From an uncultured Alphaproteobacteria bacterium (GTDB taxonomy: Bacteria; Pseudomonadota; Alphaproteobacteria; HIMB59; GCA-002718135), in assembly GCA_902600225.1 (NCBI GenBank), contig CACKIH010000001.1:1-64000 (forward strand): a stretch of DNA of 64,000 nucleotides, written 5' to 3'. Shown here piece after piece: positions 42,523-52,846 of this stretch (positions within the stretch are counted from its first letter, which is position 1; each line of letters begins with the position of its first letter). A program made the position numbers and the translations under genes. The notes beneath the pieces were generated by a model. It was not told the DNA's origin, made no database searches, and was given only the letters and a program-made list of their open reading frames with translations.

Positions 42523-44499
42523 TTATAAACTTTTAATTATTTTTTCAATTAAGTAATCATCTGTTATGTTAAAGTGCTTATATAAATCTTTGTATGGGCC
42601 ACTTTCACCAAAAGTTGACATGCCAACAAAATTTTCATTTTTAATATATTTTTCCCAACCATTTATTACTCCAGCCTCAATAGCAAAAATCGGTTTATTT
42701 CCTAAAATTTCATTTTTATAACCATCATCATTTTTCTCAAACAATTCAAATGAAGACATGCTTACAACTCTTATCTTTAAATTATTATTTTCAAAAAGTT
42801 TATTTGATGCAGAGCAAGCAATCTCAACTTCAGAACCAGAAGATAAAATTGTTGCATCATATTCTTTAAAATCTCTTATTTTATAAGCACCTTTATTTAC
42901 AAGATTTTCTTTGCGATTATCTTTTTGTAACATCGGTAAATTTTGTCTTGTTAAAACTAAGATTGTTGGTCCAGTATTGTTGATTGCACATTCCCATGCT
43001 TCTATAGTTTCAATAATATCACAAGGCCTAATGACTGTTAAATTTGGTATAGATCTTAAAGATGCAAGATGTTCAACAGGTTGATGTGTTGGTCCATCTT
43101 CTCCTAATCCTATTGAGTCATGCGTCATTACATAAATAACTGGTATATTCATAATAGCTGATAACCTAATTGAAGGTCTGCAATAATCAGTAAATACCAA
43201 AAACGTTCCTCCATATGGAATTAAACCTTTATGTAAAGCAATGCCATTCATTACTCCAGCCATTCCATGTTCTCTGATGCCGTAATGAATATAATTTCCA
43301 TTAAAATTATTAGATGTAATTACATTCATATCTTTTGCCTTAGTGTTATTTGATCCAGTAAGATCAGCAGATCCACCAATTAGATTTTTTTGATAGTTTG
43401 AAATTAAATTCAGCGTTAGCTCACTCGATTTTCTTGAAGCACAATTTGTTTTGTCATTAAAATGTTCAGATTTTAATTCACTAAGTTTTTCTGGAATTTG
43501 ATGATCAATTTTTTGATAAAAACTATCTTTAAAATTTTTACTTTCAATTAATTCTTTGTTTTTTGATAACCATGATTTTCTTGATTCTTCATTTCTTTTA
43601 TAGAAACTTCTCCACTCATGTAATAAATCATCTGGAATTTCAAACGGTGAATAATTCCATTCTAATTTTTTTCTTGTTAAACTTATTTCCTCTTTACCAA
43701 GAGGTGAACCATGTGATGAAGCTGAACCCTCTTTGTTTGGAGAGCCAAAACCAATTTTAGTTTTACAAGATATAATTGTTGGACCATCATTTTTTTTTGC
43801 TTGAATTATAGCTTGATCAATTTCCTCATATTTATGACCATCTATTTCAATTATATTCCAATTATAAGCTTCAAATCTTTTTTTTACATTGTCTGAAACT
43901 GAAAGATCTGTTGATCCATCTATGGAAATAGAATTATTATCAAAAAACATAATAAGCTTATTTAATTTTAAATGTCCTGCGAGACTACACGCTTCATGAC
44001 TTAAACCTTCCATTAAGCATCCATCTCCAGCAAAAACATAAGTGTAATGATCGAATAATTCTTCTCCATAATTATTTGATAATTTTTTTTCCGCTAGCGC
44101 CATTCCAACTGCATTTGCTAAACCTTGAGACAAAGGTCCAGTCGTTGTTTCTATTCCTTTTGCACTTCCGTATTCTGGGTGACCTGCAGTTTTATTATGT
44201 AATTGTCTAAAATTTTTAATTTGATTTATGTCTATGTCTTTATATCCTGTTAGATACAAACAAGAGTATAAAAGCATTGAGCCATGACCATTTGAAATAA
44301 TTAATCTATCTCTATCAATCCACTCCGGATCATTCGGATCAAACTTTAAATGATTTTTATAAAGAATTGTTGCAATGTCTGCCATACCCATAGGCATACC
44401 AGGATGACCAGATTTTGCTTTTTCCACTGCATCCATTGATAAAAATCTAATACAATTTGATAATTGTCTTAGATTGTTGATATTATTTAAATTATTCAA
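42523..44499 (-). CDS. tkt: Transketolase
   Basis: 'KSGHPGMPMGMADIATILYKNHL', 'GDGCLMEGLSHEACSLAGHLKL', 'THDSIGLGEDGPTHQPVEHLASLRSIPN'. Confidence 0.98.
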   Translation of the reverse strand: MNNLNNINNLRQLSNCIRFLSMDAVEKAKSGHPGMPMGMADIATILYKNHLKFDPNDPEWIDRDRLIISNGHGSMLLYSCLYLTGYKDIDINQIKNFRQLHNKTAGHPEYGSAKGIETTTGPLSQGLANAVGMALAEKKLSNNYGEELFDHYTYVFAGDGCLMEGLSHEACSLAGHLKLNKLIMFFDNNSISIDGSTDLSVSDNVKKRFEAYNWNIIEIDGHKYEEIDQAIIQAKKNDGPTIISCKTKIGFGSPNKEGSASSHGSPLGKEEISLTRKKLEWNYSPFEIPDDLLHEWRSFYKRNEESRKSWLSKNKELIESKNFKDSFYQKIDHQIPEKLSELKSEHFNDKTNCASRKSSELTLNLISNYQKNLIGGSADLTGSNNTKAKDMNVITSNNFNGNYIHYGIREHGMAGVMNGIALHKGLIPYGGTFLVFTDYCRPSIRLSAIMNIPVIYVMTHDSIGLGEDGPTHQPVEHLASLRSIPNLTVIRPCDIIETIEAWECAINNTGPTILVLTRQNLPMLQKDNRKENLVNKGAYKIRDFKEYDATILSSGSEVEIACSASNKLFENNNLKIRVVSMSSFELFEKNDDGYKNEILGNKPIFAIEAGVINGWEKYIKNENFVGMSTFGESGPYKDLYKHFNITDDYLIEKIIKSL

Positions 44500-44584
44500 A
44501 TACTTACCTTTATGGTTGATATAAAATTATTTAATATGGGTTCATTACAGTGACAATTATAAAATTTCAAACTATAAAATTATA

Positions 44585-44773
44585 ATGGAAATACAAAAAA
44601 AAATTACAATTCTAAGCGAAAACTTAAATAATCTAAGATCAGCTTTAGAAGATTTCAGGGATCATCATATTTCCAAAAAAGAAAAAATTAAAAATCTTGA
44701 AAATGAAATTAAAAATTTACGAAAACAAATGTCCGAGTATATTGATGAATTGGAACTTCTAATTAAGAAATAA
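44585..44773 (+). CDS. Small coiled-coil protein (DUF4164-like) upstream of zapA
   Basis: 62-aa heptad-rich ORF; 2-bp spacing to the zapA-like gene. Confidence 0.6.
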   Translation: MEIQKKITILSENLNNLRSALEDFRDHHISKKEKIKNLENEIKNLRKQMSEYIDELELLIKK

Positions 44774-44775
44774 CT

Positions 44776-45195
44776 ATGCCTTTTTATAAGACAAAAATTT
44801 TAAACAGAGAAATATCATTAGAATATGAAAAAAAAGATGAAAAAAAAATAATAGATTCAATAAATTTAATTAATGAAAAAATTGATGACAAATTACAAAA
44901 TCCAAAATATTCTAATGGAAAAATAAGTGATACTATATTGTTATCACTTCTCTCCATTGAGCTTCAAGCAGAGCTTTCAGAAAAATTAAATATAGAAAGA
45001 AGTTCAGAAGTAAATGAAGCCAAGAATGAAGAATATCTAAAGAATAATTTAGAACTTAAAGATAAAATACTAAAACTACAAAATGAAAAAAAAATTTTAG
45101 AAAATGAAAAATTGAAATTAGATCAAGAATTTGATGAAATAAATAAAAAAGTAGAGGGTTTAATTGATATAATTAAGAATTCTTATTATGAATAA
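44776..45195 (+). CDS. zapA: ZapA-like cell division protein
   Basis: 'ILNREISLEYEKKDEKKIIDSINLINEKIDDKLQN...ISDTILLSLLSIELQAEL' ZapA-type head plus C-terminal coiled coil; next to 5-FCL. Confidence 0.75.
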   Translation: MPFYKTKILNREISLEYEKKDEKKIIDSINLINEKIDDKLQNPKYSNGKISDTILLSLLSIELQAELSEKLNIERSSEVNEAKNEEYLKNNLELKDKILKLQNEKKILENEKLKLDQEFDEINKKVEGLIDIIKNSYYE

Positions 45196-45769
45196 TATTA
45201 AAGATGAAAAATCAATTATCAGAAAAAAACAAAAAATTATAAGAGATAAGATTTTTAATAACAAGCCATCTCATTTTGCTTTATCTTTGTTTAATGAATT
45301 TTTTGAAAAAATTAACTTTCAAGAAATCAATATAGTATCTAGTTTTATTTCTATAAATTCTGAGATCAATACAAGAGAGCTTAATAATCTTATCTTTATT
45401 AAAAATAAAATTTTATGTCTTCCTGTAATTGAGAATAAAAATAGTCATTTAATCTTTAAGCAATTTAAGAGTGAAGAGAATTTTGTAAAAGGACATATGA
45501 ATATATCAGAGCCTCAAAATAATAATAAAATTTTAAATCCTGAATTAATTTTTGTACCTTGTTTAGCTTTTGATAATAAGGGAAATAGATTAGGTTATGG
45601 AGGAGGTTATTATGACAGGACTTTTGCTTATTTAAATAAAATTAATCACAGATTCATCTCTGTTGCCTATGCATATGAAGAACAAAAGTTAGATTATATA
45701 CCCATAGACAAATTTGATTTTAAAGTGGATTATGTTATTACTGAAAAAAATTTATATAGTTTTCAATGA
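45188..45769 (+). CDS. 5-formyltetrahydrofolate cyclo-ligase
   Basis: 'LIFVPCLAFDNKGNRLGYGGGYYDRTFAYL' signature. Confidence 0.93.
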   Translation: MNNIKDEKSIIRKKQKIIRDKIFNNKPSHFALSLFNEFFEKINFQEINIVSSFISINSEINTRELNNLIFIKNKILCLPVIENKNSHLIFKQFKSEENFVKGHMNISEPQNNNKILNPELIFVPCLAFDNKGNRLGYGGGYYDRTFAYLNKINHRFISVAYAYEEQKLDYIPIDKFDFKVDYVITEKNLYSFQ

Positions 45770-46557
45770 AAATTCTTTTTATAGGTGATATTGTCGGTAA
45801 GGCGTCACGAAAAAAAATTAAAGAAATTATCCCACCACTAAAATCTAAATATAATACAGACATGATTATTGCTAATGGTGAGAATGCTACTTCTGGTTAT
45901 GGACTTTCAAAAAAGGATGCAGAAGAATTATTTTCTAGCGGAATTGATCTACTTACACTTGGGAATCATGCATGGGATCAAAGAGATATGCTTTCTTATA
46001 TTGAAGAAAATCCAAAAATAATCAGAGCTTTGAATTATCCTGATGGGGTTCCTGGAAAAGGATATTATAAGCTTGAACTTTTAAATGGAAAAAAAATTAT
46101 AGTAGTACAAGTAATGCTCAGATTATTTATGAATTTATCATTAGATGATCCCTTTAAAGGCATAATTGAATTTCTTCAAAAAGAGAAGTTAGGCAGTACA
46201 TGTGATGCGATAATTATTGATATGCATGGTGAAGCAACTTCTGAAAAAAAGGCATTTGGATATTATGTTGATGGACAAGTTACGGCAGTTTTAGGCACAC
46301 ATACTCATGTGCCAACGTCAGACAGTGTTATTTTACCTAAGGGTACAGCTTATCAAACAGATGTTGGAATGTCAGGTGATTATAATTCAATAATTGGTTT
46401 TGATATACATAATCCAATACATGGATTTGTTAAGGGGTACAGGGCAGAAGGTAGATTTACACCTGCTACTGAAAACATAACAGTATGTGGGGCTTTAATA
46501 GAGATTGATACTAATACTGGTTTAGCTAAAAATATCACCCCAATTCAAGAGACATAA
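45766..46557 (+). CDS. YmdB-family metallophosphoesterase (TIGR00282-like)
   Basis: 'MKILFIGDIVGKASRKKI', 'NGENATSGYGLSKKDAEELFSSGIDLLTLGNHAWDQ', 'GTHTHVPTSD', 'TDVGMSGDYNSIIG'. Confidence 0.96.
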   Translation: MKILFIGDIVGKASRKKIKEIIPPLKSKYNTDMIIANGENATSGYGLSKKDAEELFSSGIDLLTLGNHAWDQRDMLSYIEENPKIIRALNYPDGVPGKGYYKLELLNGKKIIVVQVMLRLFMNLSLDDPFKGIIEFLQKEKLGSTCDAIIIDMHGEATSEKKAFGYYVDGQVTAVLGTHTHVPTSDSVILPKGTAYQTDVGMSGDYNSIIGFDIHNPIHGFVKGYRAEGRFTPATENITVCGALIEIDTNTGLAKNITPIQET

Positions 46558-46636
46558 TTTACATATATTAGACACATTTATCTAATATTTTATATCTTTA
46601 CTAACATCGGATTAAATATTTATAAATCTACTCGTA

Positions 46637-47386
46637 ATGGCAGGGCACTCGAAATTTAAAAATATTATGCATCGTAAAGGTGCTCAAGATAAAAAAAGAG
46701 CAAAAGTATTCTCAAGACTTGGAAGAGAGATTTCTGTTGCTGTCAAAGTAGGAGGTGAAGATATTGAGAGTAATATTAGATTAAGATCTGCAATTTCGTC
46801 GGCCAAGTCTCTAAATATGCCAAAAGATAACATTGAGAGAGCAATTAAAAAAGGCCAAGGAAATGATCCTGATAGTAATTATGAAGAAGTAAGATATGAA
46901 GGATATGGTCCTGAAGGTGTTGCAATAATAGTTGAGGCCCTTACAAATAATAAAAATAGAACAGCTGCTGAGATTAGGTCATCTTTTAGTAAACATGGAG
47001 GTAATTTGGGTGAAACAGGTAGCGTTAGTTTTGGCTTTGATAGATTTGGAAATATCACTCTCGATAAAAACTTAGTAAAAGAAGATCAGCTTCTAGAATT
47101 TCTTATTGAAAATAATAGTGAAGATTATGAAATTAATGACACTGAATATTCAATATACTGCGATCAAAATAATTTGCATGAACTTAATGATAAATTAATT
47201 AAACAGTATGGTCAGACTAACTCTGCAAATTTGATTTGGAAAAGTAAAAATAATATTAATATTGGAAAAGATACAGCAGATAAACTATTTAAATTACTTG
47301 AAGTTTTAGAAGACAATGACGACGTTCAAGTTGTATCATCAAATTTTGAAGTTGATGATAATGTTTTATCTTCACTGACAGCCTAA
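46637..47386 (+). CDS. yebC: YebC/PmpR-family protein
   Basis: MAGHSKFKNIMHRKGAQDKKRAKVFSRLGREISVAVKVGG; 'GNLGETGSVSFGFDRFG'. Confidence 0.98.
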   Translation: MAGHSKFKNIMHRKGAQDKKRAKVFSRLGREISVAVKVGGEDIESNIRLRSAISSAKSLNMPKDNIERAIKKGQGNDPDSNYEEVRYEGYGPEGVAIIVEALTNNKNRTAAEIRSSFSKHGGNLGETGSVSFGFDRFGNITLDKNLVKEDQLLEFLIENNSEDYEINDTEYSIYCDQNNLHELNDKLIKQYGQTNSANLIWKSKNNINIGKDTADKLFKLLEVLEDNDDVQVVSSNFEVDDNVLSSLTA

Positions 47387-47400
47387 TGAAAGGAATATAG

Positions 47401-47694
47401 ATGCCTGATAAAGCCTGGAAAAAAAGAGAAAGAGATGTTGCAAACTATTTTAATGGAAAAAGGACACCTTTGAGTGGGGGTAATGGTAAAGTAACAAGAG
47501 CTGATGTAATTCACGAAGACTTATTTATAGAATGTAAATTAAGAGCAAAGCATACAGCAATTAGTTTATGGGATGATACTGCAAAGCTTGCCAAAGAGGA
47601 GGGTAAGACACCAGTAATAGCATTATGTGAAAAAAATAGACCAGGGTTTTGGGTTATGGTTCATAGTAGTGATCTAGAAAAAATTAAAAAATAA
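47401..47694 (+). CDS. Putative PDDEXK (Holliday-junction-resolvase-like) nuclease
   Basis: KKRERDVANYFNGKRTPLSGGNGKVTRADVIHEDLFIECKLR: E...D-x(n)-E-C-K arrangement as in Hjc/phage PDDEXK nucleases. Confidence 0.65.
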   Translation: MPDKAWKKRERDVANYFNGKRTPLSGGNGKVTRADVIHEDLFIECKLRAKHTAISLWDDTAKLAKEEGKTPVIALCEKNRPGFWVMVHSSDLEKIKK

Positions 47695-47699
47695 TTATT

Positions 47700-48413
47700 A
47701 TGGCAGATATTAATAGTACAAATTTATCGACAGAAGCTCCAGATTTTTCAATGCTTGCTTTATTCATGCAAGCTGACCTTGTAGTTAAATCTGTAATTAT
47801 AATTTTAATCTTAGCCTCTCTTTATTCTTGGAATGTAATTATTTCAAAAATTTTAAGAATTAGACAATTAAAAAAACTTGAAAAAGAATTTGAAGATATT
47901 TTTTGGTCTGGAAATTCATTTGAAGATTTATATGAAACTTTAAATTTTAATCAAACAGATCCAAAATCAAAATTATTTTGTGCTGCAATTTTAGAGTGGA
48001 AAAAAAGTAAAACTCAGTTTGAAAACGATACATCTGATATTAATTCTTTAAAAGATAGAATGATGAGATCAATGACAGTTGTTTTTAATAAAGAAAGTGA
48101 AAATGTTGAAAGAAATTTAACTTTCCTTGCAACTGCTGGATCAACCGCACCTTTTATTGGGTTATTTGGAACAGTTTGGGGTATAATGAATAGTTTTAAA
48201 TCTATTGCAATAGCTCAAAATACAAATTTAGCAGTAGTTGCACCAGGAATTGCTGAAGCTCTTTTTGCAACTGCATTAGGTCTTTTTGTGGCTATACCTG
48301 CTGTAGTTGCGTACAATAAAATTTCAAACGACTTATCAAAATATTTTATATCCTTGGAAACATTTATGGATGAATTCTCAACAATTTTTTTTAGACAATT
48401 AGAGAAAAAATAA
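47700..48413 (+). CDS. tolQ: TolQ
   Basis: MotA/TolQ/ExbB motif 'TFLATAGSTAPFIGLFGTVWGIMNSFKSI...GIAEALFATALGLFVAIPAVVAYN'. Confidence 0.97.
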   Translation: MADINSTNLSTEAPDFSMLALFMQADLVVKSVIIILILASLYSWNVIISKILRIRQLKKLEKEFEDIFWSGNSFEDLYETLNFNQTDPKSKLFCAAILEWKKSKTQFENDTSDINSLKDRMMRSMTVVFNKESENVERNLTFLATAGSTAPFIGLFGTVWGIMNSFKSIAIAQNTNLAVVAPGIAEALFATALGLFVAIPAVVAYNKISNDLSKYFISLETFMDEFSTIFFRQLEKK

Positions 48414-48414
48414 A

Positions 48415-48843
48415 TTGATTACTTCAAATAATTTAAACAAACGAAAAAAGCAAAGGTACACTCAAATGAGTGAAATTAATGTTACACCTTTTGTAGATGT
48501 TATGCTTGTTTTACTAATTGTTTTTATGGTTACCGCACCTCTGCTAACTGTTGGAATTAAAGTTGATTTACCAAAGGTTAAAGCTACTGCATTAACTGAT
48601 ATTAAAGATCCAATTGAGATAACCGTTAAATTAGACGGAGAAGTCTACATTGGCGAGTCAAAGGTTGAAGTAGAAAATTTGATTCCAAGATTAAATGCTA
48701 TTACTGAGCAAAACACAGAAGCAAGAATTTATATTCGAGGTGATAGAGTAGTAGCTTATGGAAGGGTTATGGAAATTATGTCTATAATCAATTCAGCAGG
48801 ATATATTAAAGTTGCATTAATTACTCAAAATCTTGAGCAATAG
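48415..48843 (+). CDS. tolR: TolR
   Basis: TTG start; 'MSEINVTPFVDVMLVLLIVFMVTAPLLTVGIKVDLP'. Confidence 0.96.
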   Translation: MITSNNLNKRKKQRYTQMSEINVTPFVDVMLVLLIVFMVTAPLLTVGIKVDLPKVKATALTDIKDPIEITVKLDGEVYIGESKVEVENLIPRLNAITEQNTEARIYIRGDRVVAYGRVMEIMSIINSAGYIKVALITQNLEQ

Positions 48844-49914
48844 ATGGATCGTATAAGCTATAATAGTTTAAAAATTTTAAACTTTTTTGAAAATTTAAAT
48901 CCTAAAATATCAGGAGTTATTTTTTCAACACTAATTCATTTAATTATCCTTTTGTTTATGGTCGGCTTACCAAATTTTTTTTCTCCAAAAGAAATCTACG
49001 TTCCAAACGTAATACCTATTGAAATACTTAATGTTGATGAAAATACAAATTTGAAAAAATCAGATACTAAAAAACCAGAAAATAAAAATAAGGAAACAAC
49101 TACTAAGCAAAAAAAATTTAATTCATCAGATCAATTAGAAGTAAAAAAAAATATTGAAATAAATAAAACAGAAATTGAAGAAAAAACTAATCCAAATCAA
49201 CCAGTTTTGGAAATGAAACAAACTCCAAATTTAGAAGTTAAGGAAACAAAAAAAGTAGTTATCAAAGAAAAGGAAATTTTAGAGGTTAAGAAAAAAGTTG
49301 AAACAGTTAAAACTGATATAATTAAACCAAAACTCAAGCCAAAACCAAAAATTATAAATAATGAAAATGTTAAATCAGATTTAGATGTTGAAACAAACAT
49401 AAAGGATAAACCAAAGTTGGAAAATGATAAAACCGTATCTAAACCAAAGCCGAAACCTGAAAAAGATTTTAGTATAGCATCAATGCTCAAAGATTTAAGA
49501 AATGAAAAAACAAATACAGTTCAAAATGAACTTAAAGAAGAGGTTGCAGAGATTGATAATAAAAGTACAGATGATACTGATGAAAATATTATACTATCAA
49601 TATCTGAAATAGACATGTTGAGGCAGCAATTATCTTCTTGTTGGAATGCTCCTGCGGGTGCAGTTATAGAAAGAGGAGATAAAGTAACAATTTCAGCAAA
49701 AGTTTTACAAAATATGAAGGTTTCACCAAATAGTATCCGTATTGTTGACACAAATATAGCTAAAACTAATCCTTTTTATGGACCGATTACAGATAGCGCA
49801 ATGAGAACACTCTTAAACCCAGAATGTACACCGTTAAAACTTCCAAAAGATAAATATAATCTATGGAAAAATCTTACAATTACTTTTGATTATAGTATTA
49901 TGAAAGGGTATTGA
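48844..49914 (+). CDS. tolA: TolA-like protein
   Basis: N-terminal TM, long K/E/P-rich linker, C-terminal TolA-like domain ('LRQQLSSCWNAPAGA'); between tolR and tolB. Confidence 0.9.
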   Translation: MDRISYNSLKILNFFENLNPKISGVIFSTLIHLIILLFMVGLPNFFSPKEIYVPNVIPIEILNVDENTNLKKSDTKKPENKNKETTTKQKKFNSSDQLEVKKNIEINKTEIEEKTNPNQPVLEMKQTPNLEVKETKKVVIKEKEILEVKKKVETVKTDIIKPKLKPKPKIINNENVKSDLDVETNIKDKPKLENDKTVSKPKPKPEKDFSIASMLKDLRNEKTNTVQNELKEEVAEIDNKSTDDTDENIILSISEIDMLRQQLSSCWNAPAGAVIERGDKVTISAKVLQNMKVSPNSIRIVDTNIAKTNPFYGPITDSAMRTLLNPECTPLKLPKDKYNLWKNLTITFDYSIMKGY

Positions 49915-51230
49915 TGAAAAAAGTTTTTTTTGTAACCTTTTTTATATTTTTAAGTTTTAAAGTCTTTTCTTTAGAGGTTACTCTAACACAAGGTAGTGTG
50001 AAGCCAACTCCAATTGCTGTAACAGATCTATACTCAAAAGATTCACAATTAATTAAAGTAGGTAAAAATATTTCAACTGTTATTTCAGATAATCTTGAAA
50101 GGTCTGGACTATTTTTACCATTAGATAAAAGATCATTTATTCAAGATAATCAATCTCTATCTAATAAACCAAGATTTGAAGATTGGAAGTTAATAAAAGC
50201 ACAGCATTTAGTTTCAGGTAAAATTTCATCTAATAATGGAAAAATATCTGTCGAATTTAGATTGTATGATGTGTTTCAACAAAAACAAATAGTGGGAAAA
50301 AAATATGAGACTAATGAAAAGAATTGGAGAAGAGTTGCTCACATTATCTCAGATTCAATTTTTAAAAATATAACTGGAGAAGGTGGATATTTTGATACAA
50401 GAATAGTATATGTAGCTGAAACCGGTCCAAAAGAAAATAAACAAAAAAGATTAGCAATAATGGACCAAGATCAATCCAATCATCGTTTTTTGACAGACGG
50501 ATCATATCTAGTTCTAACACCCAGGTTTTCTCCTAACTCACAAAAAATTACGTACATGTCTTATGTAAGTAGAAATAATCCAAGAGTTTACATTTTTGAT
50601 ATTGAAACTGGCAAACAGGAAATAGTAGGCGAATTTCCAGGAATGACATTTGCTCCTCGTTTTTCACCTGATGGTAATCAAATCGTTATGTCCTACACTG
50701 ATCCAGAAATTGGAAATTCTGAAATTTATATTCTTGATTTAAAAACGAGAATTTCAAAAAGAGTTACTAATAATTCTGCAATAGATGTTTCTGCAAGTTT
50801 TTCACCTGATGGAAAAAAAATAGTTTTTAATTCAGATAGAAGTGGACGAAGGCATTTGTATGTAAGTGATAATAATGGAAAAAATATTAAAAGAATTAGC
50901 AGGGAAGCAGGAAGTTATTACACACCAGTCTGGTCTCCAAGAGGTGATATGATTGCATTCACTAAACAAGAGGGAGGACAGTTCTATATAGGTGTTATGG
51001 AGGTCGATGGCTCTAATGAAAGAATGATTGCAAAATCCTTTCATGTTGAGGGGCCAACATGGGCCCCAAATGGAAGATTTTTGATGTATTTCAAGGAAGA
51101 GAGAACTGCTGAGGATGGATCTGGAGGTGAATCCAGTCTATATTCTATTGATTTAACTGGTTTTAATGAAAGAAAAATAATAACTCCCCTAGGAGGCTCT
51201 GATCCAGCTTGGTCTCCCTTGATGCATTAA
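49911..51230 (+). CDS. tolB: TolB
   Basis: Repeated 'FSPDGKKIVFNSDRSGRRHLYV' WD40-like beta-propeller; operon position. Confidence 0.97.
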   Translation: MMKKVFFVTFFIFLSFKVFSLEVTLTQGSVKPTPIAVTDLYSKDSQLIKVGKNISTVISDNLERSGLFLPLDKRSFIQDNQSLSNKPRFEDWKLIKAQHLVSGKISSNNGKISVEFRLYDVFQQKQIVGKKYETNEKNWRRVAHIISDSIFKNITGEGGYFDTRIVYVAETGPKENKQKRLAIMDQDQSNHRFLTDGSYLVLTPRFSPNSQKITYMSYVSRNNPRVYIFDIETGKQEIVGEFPGMTFAPRFSPDGNQIVMSYTDPEIGNSEIYILDLKTRISKRVTNNSAIDVSASFSPDGKKIVFNSDRSGRRHLYVSDNNGKNIKRISREAGSYYTPVWSPRGDMIAFTKQEGGQFYIGVMEVDGSNERMIAKSFHVEGPTWAPNGRFLMYFKEERTAEDGSGGESSLYSIDLTGFNERKIITPLGGSDPAWSPLMH

Positions 51231-51329
51231 TCCAATATAATACAAAAAAATATACGAAATTTTGAAAAAAATGTTAAGGAACTCAATATAATTTAGTATA
51301 TCTACTCAAAGTATTAAGGGAGCATATTT

Positions 51330-51851
51330 ATGTTTTACAAGTTTTTTATCTCTATATTTATGGTTTTATTTGTTGCAGCTTGTGCAACAACACCAAAAGA
51401 CTCAGCTGACTCTTCAGGCTCAGGATCAAGTAGTTCCGGAAGTGATGTTTCTTCAGAAGGAACCATTACTGAAACTACAGGAAGTGGAATAGTTTCAGGA
51501 TCTCAGGAAGACTTAATCGTTAATGTTGGTGATAGAGTATTTTTTGGATATGATAGTTCAGATTTAGACTCTGACGCTCTAGAGTTACTTCAAGACCAGG
51601 TAGCATGGCTGAAGCAGAATAGTGATGTTTCAGTAACAATTGAAGGGCATTGTGACGAAAGAGGAACTAGGGAGTACAACTTAGCTCTTGGTGAAAAAAG
51701 AGCTCAGGCTGTTAAAAATTATCTCATAGGATTAGGAATAAATCCTGACAGAGTTTCAACTATTAGTTATGGTAAAGAAAGACCTGCTGTTGTAGGATCA
51801 AATGACGGAGCATGGGCTCAAAACAGAAGATCAGTAACTTTAGTTAATTAA
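51330..51851 (+). CDS. pal: Peptidoglycan-associated lipoprotein Pal
   Basis: Lipobox FVAACATT; 'VFFGYDSSDLDSDALELLQDQVAWL...EGHCDERGTREYNLALGEKRAQAVKNYL'. Confidence 0.97.
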   Translation: MFYKFFISIFMVLFVAACATTPKDSADSSGSGSSSSGSDVSSEGTITETTGSGIVSGSQEDLIVNVGDRVFFGYDSSDLDSDALELLQDQVAWLKQNSDVSVTIEGHCDERGTREYNLALGEKRAQAVKNYLIGLGINPDRVSTISYGKERPAVVGSNDGAWAQNRRSVTLVN

Positions 51852-51870
51852 TTATTATTCCTTAATACTT

Positions 51871-51906
51871 TGGCGCTATAGAAATATAGCGCCACATTTT
51901 TATCTT
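51871..51906 (+). terminator. Terminator after pal
   Basis: tggcgctata-gaaa-tatagcgcca: perfect 10-bp stem with GNRA loop, then catttttatctt. Confidence 0.82.
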
Positions 51907-51928
51907 ATTTAGAAATTAAAATTAGATA

Positions 51929-52846
51929 ATGTTTAAATACATACTCACAGTTTTAATTTTATTTTTTTCAAGCTATTCTTTTTCTAATGAAAGCGATCTA
52001 ACAGTCTCGCAACAATTAGAAAGATTACAAAGAGAAGTCTCAGATCTTTCCAAAGAAGTATTTTCAAATTCACCGAATCAATCAAATGGAACAAATAATG
52101 ATTTTGTTAAAAATCTTTCTGCTATCGATTTACGAATATATGATATTGAAAATGATATAAAAAATTTAACTTCTAATTTAGAAGAATTATATTTTCAATT
52201 AGACGATATCTTTAATAAATTAGAAAATTTAGAATTAGTTATTAATAATTTCCAATCAGTTCCTTTAAATAATGTTGAAGTAAATACTGATGAAGCTTCA
52301 CAAGATAGTTCTGAAGTTAAAAGCAATACTTTAAGTGATACTGAAACTGAAAATACACTTGGAACATTAAATATTTCAAAAAACACAAATGATACAAATG
52401 AAAAAGTTATTTCTCAAGATCAGGAAGTAAATTCTAATGAAAAAGAAGAGGTCTTGTCACCTGAAGATCAATTCCAAGAAGCATTTGATAATATTAGAGA
52501 TAAAAAATGGCAGAATGCCAAAACTTCATTCGAACAGTTTATTTTAGATAATCCTGATAATCAACTATCAGGTTCAGCACATTATTGGCTTGGAGAATTA
52601 TATATTCTAGAAAAAAATTATAGAGAAGCGGCACTTATATTTGCAGAAGGTTTCCAAAAATTTCCAGATAGTATTAAAGCTGCAGAAATGCTTTTCAAAC
52701 TTTCTCAGTCATTATACCAAGTGGAAAAAACTACTGAGGCTTGTAAAACTATGGAAAAATTAATAATTGATTTTCCAAAAAATAAAATAATTCCTCAAAC
52801 CAAAAAACAAATTGTTGAGTATAATTGTTTAGAAAATAATGAATGA
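51929..52846 (+). CDS. cpoB: CpoB/YbgF tetratricopeptide protein
   Basis: Signal peptide, coiled coil, 'EAFDNIRDKKWQNAKTSFEQFILDNPDNQLSGSAHYWLGELYILEKNYREAALIFAEGFQKFPDS'. Confidence 0.93.
   Translation: MFKYILTVLILFFSSYSFSNESDLTVSQQLERLQREVSDLSKEVFSNSPNQSNGTNNDFVKNLSAIDLRIYDIENDIKNLTSNLEELYFQLDDIFNKLENLELVINNFQSVPLNNVEVNTDEASQDSSEVKSNTLSDTETENTLGTLNISKNTNDTNEKVISQDQEVNSNEKEEVLSPEDQFQEAFDNIRDKKWQNAKTSFEQFILDNPDNQLSGSAHYWLGELYILEKNYREAALIFAEGFQKFPDSIKAAEMLFKLSQSLYQVEKTTEACKTMEKLIIDFPKNKIIPQTKKQIVEYNCLENNE

Noticed and set aside
45188-45195. Search for 6S RNA next to 5-formyl-THF cyclo-ligase
   Set aside because: zapA and the cyclo-ligase overlap by 8 bp, so there is no room for ssrS here.
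49060-49500. K/E/P-rich region of tolA considered as a DNA repeat or mobile element
   Set aside because: Low-complexity protein linker typical of TolA; no exact tandem DNA unit.
49197-49751. Antisense ORFs in tolA
   Set aside because: Arise from the low-complexity K/E/P linker read in reverse.
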